From: Thelephora terrestris
Taxonomy: Eukaryota; Basidiomycota; Agaricomycetes; Thelephorales; Thelephoraceae
Assembly: GCA_015956445.1 (NCBI GenBank)
Contig: WIUZ02000011.1
Coordinates: forward strand, 310,001-374,000
DNA: 64,000 nucleotides
Direction of reading: 5' to 3'
Notes under the pieces: model-generated
The model's input: only the letters and a program-made list of their open reading frames with translations
The model's database searches: none
What the model was told of the DNA's origin: nothing
Shown: positions 56,008-64,000 of the stretch, in pieces
How the letters are laid out: every line of letters starts with the position of its first letter
Position numbering within the stretch: the first letter of the stretch is position 1
Translations under genes and position numbers: made by a program

Positions 56008-57562
56008 CGACTAGAGTCGGTGCACGTTAGTTCCTGTCCATAGGGTCGGTGCGGATTCAACTCCGTTGGCCATTTGTCTTGTGTCTTTGTCGCGGGTTCG
56101 CCCGCTGTAATATCATCTGTGTCTTGCCTTTCGGATGACGTGTGAGTCGTGGTAAGGAAAGTGGGCGAAAGTTGGGTGTAAAAATGGTTCAAAAAGGGAA
56201 TAAAATTCAGCACGCTGACACTACCCCAACAACTACCAGTGCACTGAGCCGACTCCGCAGAGTACTCACTAGTCCAACTAGCTTGTGAGAGAACAATCAC
56301 GTCTCTATTCTTCCGGTAGGTTGTCCGAGGTCACTACAAGTCAGGTCGAAATCCTAAAGAGAAACCCAACCTAAACCGTACTTCGTTTGGTTTAACACGC
56401 AAGGGTTTATCTCTACAGCAGGATTGATGACTCCACCAGGTGATCGACTGGACGCTCGAGGTGTTCTAATATGAACGCTGGGGTTCTATAGTTACGAGGC
56501 GCAGTTGACGCGCAGAGCAGGAGGGAGAGCAGATGGGGATGTCTTGGATCAAACAAGAAACTCTGACTTGTCCTTAACTGCAACTGGGCTGAGAAGGGCA
56601 GAGGATTTCCTGAGGTAACAAAACTAAGGTACTACGATACAGCCACAGTTGCTACTTATACTGAAGGAGTGGCCATGACGTCAATACCCTAATATACCCT
56701 TATCAAGCCAGAACAAAGGGAAATAAGGAGTGTGAGAACGCTAAGTAAGGGAAGCGAACAAAGCTGACACGTGGGAGAATAAAGACAAAGGGCCTTACTA
56801 GCGTGTGAAGGATTGCATAAAAGATAAGAAATGTCCGCATGAAACATAGGGGTAAAGATAACACTAGTCCTAAAAGAAAGAGGGGCATGGGATCGTGAAA
56901 GTTCGTACCTGGGGATCTCACCCAAGGGCCAGGTGTCAATCTCCCTTTACATGGCCTCTGCCAGCTGGATTCGGGAGTAGAGACATTCAACATCCCTTGT
57001 TGTCTGTAGGCGGTAACAGCATCACGGACTAGTGGCAACCTCAACGTACGTCCGAACATGAGGAGGTCGGGCCTAGACTCATGGGACATGAGGGATTACA
57101 GATTCGCCGGTGTTTCACGCTAACGGCTACTCCACGTTCACTGGGCTAGACAAAAGGAGTCTAAGGCACTTCTTCTGAATAACGGCGATTCCTTCCTCCG
57201 GTTAGGCAGCTGTGGTAGTTACATTACTGAGTAAAGTGTGATAACTGGTCAGATTTCACCCTCAAAGTTATCATGATAACTTTGAGTACTGCTCAACCCA
57301 TACTCACCCACTGTTTTGGGTTGATGGGAGAGGTCCCAATTAGGCAGGTGCCGAGGGTGTGGATTGCCTGGGAGTCTGGGTGGGTTTCTTTTTTGGGAAT
57401 ATCCCAGAAAGGAAATATTGATGGCTTATGTAAGCAATAATGGGAAACAGAATAGATGGAATGTCTATAAAAGGAAATACTATAAAAGGAAATACTATAA
57501 GAGGAAATTTGATGGATTACATAATGGGATCATGTGACTTCCTAAAAAGAAAAATTTACCTG

Positions 57563-57712
57563 GTATGTTATTTTTACCAAATATGTTATTTTTACCAAAT
57601 ATGTTATTTTTACCAAATATGTTATTTTTACCAAATATGTTATTTTTACCAAATATGTTATTTTTACCAAATATGCTATTTTTACCAAATATTCTATTTT
57701 TTACCAGATTTG
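57563..57712. repeat. 18-bp tandem repeat, left arm of P5
   Basis: About eight units of ATGTTATTTTTACCAAAT. They read as MLFLPN repeats but this is not a supported protein. Confidence 0.85.
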
Positions 57713-58199
57713 TTATTTTTCTAACTACAGCAATTTCTAAGTATGAGAACTTCTAAATAGCATAATTTTCAAGAATAGTGACCTTTCAATAAGTTGATTT
57801 TCCAACATTACAATTGGAAGGTCTTCATTTCAATGAGATTTATGTAAACTTTTCTTTGCCTTTTCTACCATATGATAGAATATGGTTCTGTTTGTAGTCA
57901 TGACCTAACCTAACCTAAACCGACCCTAACTCAACTTGATTTTGTTTTATCTTATCTCACCTAACCCCTAATCTAATCTAATCTACAAGTGTTTCATCTA
58001 ATCTACCCAAAATAGTCCACCTGACCTAACCTAACCTACAGTAAATCCAACCCACTGTAAATGTAACCTACCATAAACATAATCTATGGTAAACATAATC
58101 TACGGTAAACATAGTCTACGGCAAACGTAGTCTACGGTAAACTTAATCTACCGTAAACGTACTCTACCGTAAATGTACTCTACCATAAACATAATCTAC

Positions 58200-58330
58200 C
58201 TTAAACTTAACCTAAACCTAACCTAACCTAAACCTAACCTAACCTAAACCTAACCTAACCTAAACCTAACCTAACCTAAACCTAACCTAACCTAAACCTA
58301 ACCTAACCTAAACCTAACCTAACCTAACCT
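58200..58330. repeat. TTAGG-type array, left arm of P5
   Basis: CCTAACCTAAA units with an 11-bp higher-order period; mirror at 59440-59580. Confidence 0.8.
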
Positions 58331-59439
58331 ACCGTCAACGTAAACCTAACCTGACCTAACCTACCCTAAACCTAACCTACTCTACACCTAACCTACCCTA
58401 AACCTAACCTGTCCCAAACCTAAACCTAACCTACCCTAAACCCCACCCTACAGTAGTCCACCTAACCTTACCTGACCCTGTTCTAAAGTAGCCTTACCCA
58501 ACCCAATATGGTCTACTCGACCTAACCTAACTAAATCTATCTGGCCCTGACCTGACCTAACCTGATCTAACCCAGCCTAGCATAACCTAACCTAATCTGC
58601 AAAAATGTGAACCTAGCTCAACCTATCCTCACCCAGCCCATTAGTATGTAACTTGGTTTATGGGAACACAGGATGAACCACACACTTCCCAACTACAAGC
58701 TGACAATTGCTCAAGTGCATCTACTTTGCTGGACCTACAAGCCAGTGGACCTATAAGCCTATATGCCCACAAACCCATGGGGACCTATACTCAGTACATG
58801 TGACAAGCCATATTCTGTTCCAGACTGCAACCTGGCTGCAACCCAAGCCCTTTCACCCTGCAGGCTAATGGACTCATCAACTCAAACCCTTACAGATCTG
58901 TAGGCCCATAATACACCAACTGGCTAATAGGTCCAGTTAGGTGGACAAGTTTGGGTTGCAGTCAGGTTGCAGTCTGGAACAGAATATGGCTTGTCACATG
59001 TACTGAGTATAGGTCCCCATGGGTTTGTGGGCATATAGGCTTATAGGTCCACTGGCTTGTAGGTCCAGCAAAGTAGATGCACTTGAGCAATTGTCAGCTT
59101 GTAGTTGGGAAGTGTGTGGTTCATCCTGTGTTCCCATAAACCAAGTTACATACTAATGGGCTGGGTGAGGATAGGTTGAGCTAGGTTCACATTTTTGCAG
59201 ATTAGGTTAGGTTATGCTAGGCTGGGTTAGATCAGGTTAGGTCAGGTCAGGGCCAGATAGATTTAGTTAGGTTAGGTCGAGTAGACCATATTGGGTTGGG
59301 TAAGGCTACTTTAGAACAGGGTCAGGTAAGGTTAGGTGGACTACTGTAGGGTGGGGTTTAGGGTAGGTTAGGTTTAGGTTTGGGACAGGTTAGGTTTAGG
59401 GTAGGTTAGGTGTAGAGTAGGTTAGGTTTACGTTGACGG

Positions 59440-59580
59440 TAGGTTAGGTTAGGTTAGGTTTAGGTTAGGTTAGGTTTAGGTTAGGTTAGGTTTAGGTTAG
59501 GTTAGGTTTAGGTTAGGTTAGGTTTAGGTTAGGTTAGGTTTAGGTTAGGTTAGGTTTAGGTTAGGTTAGGTTTAGGTTAA
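59440..59580. repeat. TTAGG-type array, right arm of P5
   Basis: Mirror of 58200-58330, read as TTTAGGTTAGG units. Confidence 0.8.
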
Positions 59581-60082
59581 GTTTAAGGTAGATTATGTTT
59601 ATGGTAGAGTACATTTACGGTAGAGTACGTTTACGGTAGATTAAGTTTACCGTAGACTACGTTTGCCGTAGACTATGTTTACCGTAGATTATGTTTACCA
59701 TAGATTATGTTTATGGTAGGTTACATTTACAGTGGGTTGGATTTACTGTAGGTTAGGTTAGGTCAGGTGGACTATTTTGGGTAGATTAGATGAAACACTT
59801 GTAGATTAGATTAGATTAGGGGTTAGGTGAGATAAGATAAAACAAAATCAAGTTGAGTTAGGGTCGGTTTAGGTTAGGTTAGGTCATGACTACAAACAGA
59901 ACCATATTCTATCATATGGTAGAAAAGGCAAAGAAAAGTTTACATAAATCTCATTGAAATGAAGACCTTCCAATTGTAATGTTGGAAAATCAACTTATTG
60001 AAAGGTCACTATCCTTGAAAATTATGCTATTTAGAAGTTCTCATACTTAGAAATTGCTGTAGTTAGAAAAATAACAAATCTG

Positions 60083-60460
60083 GTAAAAAATAGAATATTT
60101 GGTAAAAATAGCATATTTGGTGAAAATAACATATTTGGTAAAAATAACATATTTGGTAAAAATAACATATTTGGTAAAATAACATATTTGGTAAAAATAA
60201 CATATTTGGTAAAAATAACATATTTGGTAAAAATAACATATTTGGTAAAAATAACATATTTGGTAAAAATAACATATTTGGTAAAAATAACATATTTGGT
60301 AAAAATAACATATTTGGTAAAAATAACATATTTGGTAAAAATAACATATTTGGTAAAAATAACATATTTGGTAAAAATAACATATTTGGTAAAAATAACA
60401 TATTTGGTAAAAATAACATATTTGGTAAAAATAACATATTTGGTAAAATAACATACCAGG
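60083..60460. repeat. 18-bp tandem repeat, right arm of P5
   Basis: About 21 units of AACATATTTGGTAAAAAT, the mirror of the left-arm array but more than twice as long. Confidence 0.88.
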
Positions 60461-60810
60461 TAAATTTTCCTTTTAGGAAGTCACATGATCCCATTATGTA
60501 ATCCATCAAATTTCCTCTTATAGTATTTCCTTTTATAGTATTTCCTTTTATAGACATTCCATCTATTCTGTTTCCCATCATTGCTTACATAAGCCATCAA
60601 TATTTCCTTTCTGGGATATTCCCAAAAAAGAAACCCACCCAGACTCCCAGGCAATCCACACCCTCGGCACCTGCATGATTGGGACCTCTCCCATCAACCC
60701 AAAACAGTGGGTGAGTATGGGTTGAGCAGTACTCAAAGTTATCATGATAACTTTGAGGGTGAAATCTGACCAGTTATCACACTTTACTCAGTAAAAGTTA
60801 ACTACCACTA

Positions 60811-61532
60811 GTGTTCTTCACGCATCTGGAGCATCTCGCTCTTGAAGGTCGTCCTCAGTGTGTTGGTAATCAAACGAAACGTCCGGTTATTCTCCAATTG
60901 CTCCTGAACCAAGTGACGAATATCGGCCTTGGTTTCCTGCACTTCACGGCAAAGATGTTCATTCTACTAGTCAATCAGTGTTATCCCTCAAACGGGATAT
61001 GCACAGATCGACTCACCACTTTCTGTTCCGTCCTCAAAAGGAACCAGAGACGGTGGGCTACGGAAGCCGTGAAATGTTGAGACCTAGTACTCCCTGGCCA
61101 TTTCCCCTCGTTTTCGGCAAGGTCGTAGATCCCCAGCTGGAGGAGACGCCACAAGGACGCTGCCACAGGAGTCTTGTCGGACTGACGCATCTCAATGTTG
61201 AAGTTCACTCCAAACGTCGCTCCCTGCAGTTTGTCGTCGATCAAACCATGGAACCACAGTTCGTCATCCAAGGTGAGGTATCGAGGCGGCTCTGGGATGG
61301 TCCCTTCCAGGTCACTAGCCTCCGTTCTATCGGCTATCGCTGCAATCTAAAAGCGCTGTCAGTAATCGTCAACATCGACAACGTGTGACAACGCGACCTG
61401 ATGATAGCTGGGGTACACCGCAGTGTCAGTTGGGAGGAAGTATCGCTTATATTGAGGACTGCGAGCATCCATCGGAGAGATCGTGGACATAGTATGACCA
61501 CTCCGGAAGACACATTCGTTGATCATGGGCAT
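60811..61532 (-). CDS. antisense coiled-coil protein gene remnant in copy F
   Basis: Minus-strand segments: from ATG 61532 (MPMINECVFRSGHTMSTISP, then KRYFLPTDTAVYPSYHQV), from about 61320 to 60981 (MDDELWFHGLIDDKLQGATF, VAASLWRLLQLGIYDLAENE, SVAHRLWFLLRTEQKV), and a short coiled-coil piece (KSEMLQMREEH-like) before P5. Clearly homologous to copies C and D but distinctly diverged, so the protein is conserved over a longer time. Confidence 0.5.
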
Positions 61533-62077
61533 AGTGGAAAGTGTTGTTGGTTGGTGGTGATGAGGATGGGTTGATGGGTCTAACAGCTGGTTCGCGCTCA
61601 CCCTTTATCCAATCCTCAACTGGCTCGCGCCCTATTCGCCCTTGGACCGCATCACCTTTACCCCAGTCTAGATCCCTCCTAATGATATCGACTCCGCAGC
61701 CCCTCTATTGCCCCACTCGGCCCTTCCTTGTCCCGACCGAACGAGCTGACGCGTCGTCTCCTAATTGGTCTGTTCCTCGCATGTGATATTGTTCTTGGTC
61801 ATTCCTTTCCCACACGACGTCATGACCCCTATTCTTTTCCATTAACCACTTAGTCATTCATTGTCATCTGTTTCTCACACTCCAGACCGCTTACTGTTCT
61901 TGCTTATTCACGGCCCTTCTCTACTCCGGGTTATTATTAGATAGGATCATCTCTGTCCCGGCCCCTCTTCTATATATACTTAGGTAGAGTAGCTGAGGTT
62001 CCCTATCTTTGATATCTCGGGAAGTCCTCTTCTCCTTGTAGCACCGGTGTATTTGCCGCAGGCCACTGAAGAGCTTG

Positions 62078-62431
62078 TGTTGAGCAGGTAGAGTATAATA
62101 CTATACTACTACATGGATACTCTAATCCTTACCTGAAGGGGAGAGGCTTATAGTTGCTAGTGGGGGAGAGAGAGAGAGAAGCGATTGATTGATCTATCTA
62201 CACATGAGGGGTATATATATCTATCTACTCTATTGATGTCACATCTATACAGTGTGACTGATGCAGGGTCCGTGCGGCGGCTTAAGGCACGCGCGCGCCA
62301 TACCGATCGATCGGATCACGGATGTGATACCGTCCCTTCGGGTCGCTTGATCAGCGCTCTCCGGCATCGGCTCTCGCTTGAAGCGGTGGAGCCGGTTGAC
62401 CCGTTGCCGGGCATAGACCTCCGGTTCAACA
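62078..62431 (-). mobile_element. solo LTR of the Copia element, inside copy F
   Basis: Complete reverse-oriented LTR (TGTTGAGCAGG ... CGGTTCAACA) flanked by GCTTG at 62073-62077 and 62432-62436. Nearly the same sequence as 27055-27409. Confidence 0.92.
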
Positions 62432-62806
62432 GCTTGTCGAGTAACTCCTTGAATCGTTCGCTCTCCTCTCTCACTCAGTCTTATCCTTTAACCGGTGTTT
62501 GAAGTTAACTCGGACATGACATCGGGTTACGCACTGCTCTTTAGGACAAGTCAACAGTTTGAGTCGCCATCCTCGGGCTCTTGTTATCGCCCTCAGAAGA
62601 TGATAGGGGTTAACCTGATAGAGGCTCGGTATCACTGTTGTGAATTCGGACAACCTACCGGAGAACGCTCGTCCATTGCGTTTGGACCACGTATTATCTG
62701 GGTGGATATTGGGAAGTCGTTCCCCCATTGCCCCATTTAGTCTTGTTGGCTGGAGTGTTACTCGCCAACAGCACTGGTGTCTGACGGGCGAAGAGTGGCC
62801 CTGACA

Positions 62807-63151
62807 GCTCTCACACTCGGTGCAGATGGTGTCCCAGATTTCCTTGATTGTAGTGCAGTTGACCGTCTGGATATGGAGGGAGTCAGGGATGGTTGCATGG
62901 ATATAGTGCTTGACTTCTATGTCACCATGCATCCATTCCTTGTACTTCTCCATATCGCTCTTGTATTCCTCAATTGTGTCCTTAGCAGCATCTTCAGTGA
63001 GTGGCTGGGGCTTAACTGGGGGAGGAATCTAGTGGTTGAGATGGCAGGTGATCTGCATTTGGGATTCTCAAATAAGCCAGTTGGATCCATCGATAGCAAT
63101 CTTCAGGAGTGTGGAGCTTAAGGGAGTAGTGGCAGGGGTGAGTGTGGACAT
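62807..63151 (-). mobile_element. Copia gag-like fragment
   Basis: Minus-strand segments resemble the N-terminal part of Copia gag (UBN2 type): MSTLTPATTPLSSTLLKIAI and DGSNW near the start, later MEKYKEWMHGDIEVKHYIHA and CTTIKEIWDTICTECES. It is cut at 62807 by copy F. It looks broken, with at least one lesion besides the insertion. It could be a different Copia family from the element at 44869. Confidence 0.55.
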
Positions 63152-64000
63152 AATACCCAGGCTCATAACCTGTGAGGCGGAAATCAAGCGTGCTGGAAAA
63201 TTGTCTGAGTAGATGAGATAGTAAATCTCAGTGAGTGCAAGTAGAAGCAAAACTTGTTGACATTGTCTGACCTAAGTAGATGAGAGAGTAAATCTAGCTA
63301 CATCTCAGATAGGGATATGAGCATAAATACACAAAGTGGACAAACTTCAGTGAGCGCAAGTAGGAGCAACACCGAGGGGAAAAGCAGGCAAGCAGCGAGG
63401 TATTTACTGAGCGGGAAGTGGGGTGGTTTGAAATCAGAGTGTAGACAAGTACAAAATCAACCAAACACATGATCAGAAGATATGTCAAAAATAGCATATG
63501 TCTGAAATCAAGGGGATAGTCTTAGAAGGCAAACCATAACTTGAAATATCATAACAGAGTTGCCCACTAGTAATGGGGAAATGTAGTAACATAATTGACA
63601 AAAATAGATATATCTGGTATGAACATACATGCAAACTAGTGTACAGGATGAGCCCTTGAGATTTTTATGGGAAACATAACTTTCATGGGGATGTAGAATG
63701 GTCTCAATGGGCTAGCATAGTTTTACCAGTACAATAGTTGGGCTGATCATTGGGGGATTGTAACTAAAACTTAATAACAGCAAGTTGAGAGTGGTCTTTA
63801 AGTCGTAAGCTTGTGGTATCATGAAACCAGTCACCCCTCATTGCCCTCCATTTGGGAGGCACCCACAGCATATGCTTCCCTCCAGGGTCCTTCACCCAAC
63901 CCTCTTTCAACGCGGCTTGTGAAATTAACCATTTGCTTTCAATTGATCTATGTTGTGTGTGCAGAGTATCATGGTAGAGGTCACATTCATCATTACCTGT
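63152..64000. other. no gene seen
   Basis: An imperfect direct repeat (about 63205-63250 and 63268-63375: GTAGATGAGA..AGTAAATCT, CAGTGAG(T/C)GCAAGTAG) may be the untranslated leader of the gag fragment. The rest has only short frames without motifs. Confidence 0.3.

Larger units (their letters stand above)
50596..56220 (-). mobile_element. Giant LTR-like element, copy D, with P3 and P4 inside
   Basis: Ends TGTCAGGGCC and CACGCTGACA, flanked by CTACC (50591-50595 and 56221-56225). Without P3, P4 and their duplications it is 2888 bp, like copy C. In minus orientation the TATA box (TATATAG near 53798-53804) is about 471 bp from the end after removing the palindromes. The antisense gene is at 54255-56007. 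Confidence 0.8.
50578..57212 (-). mobile_element. Giant LTR-like element, copy E, hosting copy D
   Basis: Begins TGTCAGGGCCACTCTACC at 50578; copy D then interrupts it, and it resumes at 56221 with CTACCCCAACAAC. It is near-identical to the end of copy B in reverse; mirrored frames at 56689-57089 match those at 40734-41134. The TATA box lies about 452 bp from the end once D is removed. It stops near 57206-57212 at palindrome P5, so only about 1 kb remains and the antisense gene is absent. Confidence 0.75.
57213..60807. mobile_element. P5: 3.6-kb giant palindrome element
   Basis: Starts TGGTAGTTA and ends TAACTACCA; arms mirror each other around a centre near 58900. It shares with P1 the word CCCAATTAGGCAGGTGCCGA, a GACTACAAACAGAA word, AATCCATCAA repeats, TTAGG arrays and GGACCTACAAG..GTGGACC at the centre. 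Arms differ in the copy number of an 18-bp repeat (about 8 left, about 21 right). The flanks belong to different elements (E left, F right) and no target duplication is seen. Confidence 0.8.
60808..62806 (+). mobile_element. Giant LTR-like element, copy F (left part missing)
   Basis: Ends AGAGTGGCCCTGACA at 62806; the left part is missing and P5 abuts it. TATA box (TATATATAC near 61971) is about 476 bp from the end after removing the solo LTR inside. The antisense gene remnant is at 60811-61532. The copy is more diverged from C and D than those are from each other. The right flank is a Copia gag-like fragment. Confidence 0.7.

Noticed and set aside
60083-60460. Regular 18-bp repeats as a CRISPR-like array
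   Set aside because: The units are contiguous without spacers, lie in a palindrome arm, and the genome is clearly eukaryotic.
1-64000. tRNA, rRNA or other structured RNA genes
   Set aside because: Reading both strands showed no cloverleaf with the expected A and B boxes and no rRNA-like conserved segments; weak candidates could have been missed by eye.

Overview
The window looks like repeat-rich accessory DNA from a basidiomycete fungus, most likely an Agaricomycete. Evidence: introns of about 45-65 bp with GT..AG borders and CTAAT-type branch points; two DUF6535-type membrane protein genes; a BTB/POZ gene; a Tnp2 (CACTA-type) transposase with its usual companion gene; and Copia and other LTR-type elements. 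No tRNA, rRNA or CRISPR array was found.

Layout. 1-2919: end of an unknown gene, then a BTB-domain gene (minus) facing a divergent Cys/His-motif gene (plus). 2921-6217: a 3.3-kb TG..CA element (copy A). 6.4-8.9 kb: intergenic DNA with two small tandem repeats. 8917-11777: an intact three-exon DUF6535 gene (minus). 12.9-18.9 kb: a decayed CACTA/Tnp2 transposon with its companion gene, its transposase cut by a solo Copia LTR. 19.4-23.3 kb: decayed DNA with an old duplication. 23402-35192: a second DUF6535 gene (minus), intact in layout but burst apart by a 1.5-kb TIR transposon (holding another solo LTR) and a 6.8-kb element (copy C, holding a 3.9-kb palindrome). 36.1-37.8 kb: nested CACTG palindromes. 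38.3-41.6 kb: copy B. 41.6-43.5 kb: half of a giant palindrome, a TTAGG array and a 45-bp minisatellite. 44.9-50.6 kb: a Copia element without a visible 5' LTR. 50.6-62.8 kb: nested copies E, D and F with three more palindromes. 62.8-63.15 kb: a Copia gag-like fragment.

Two element families stand out. (1) Copies A-F share TGTCAG...CTGACA ends, 5-bp target duplications where both flanks survive, a TATA box always about 450-475 bp from one end, no internal direct repeat, and a conserved coiled-coil protein gene reading antisense to the TATA box. The simplest reading is solo giant LTRs (about 2.9-3.3 kb) with a conserved antisense gene in U3. (2) Palindromic fold-back elements start CACTGGGG and end CCCCAGTG, each with an exact 3-bp target duplication, as expected of CACTA-superfamily DNA transposons; they are nearly all inverted repeat. 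A second, larger palindrome class (P1, P5, half-copy at 41.6 kb) carries TTAGG arrays in its arms.

Exact target duplications give a clear insertion order: host gene, then large LTR-type element, then palindromes and solo LTRs, sometimes four levels deep. Exon borders, motif positions and repeat ends were read by eye; family names rest on motif recognition, not on database searches.
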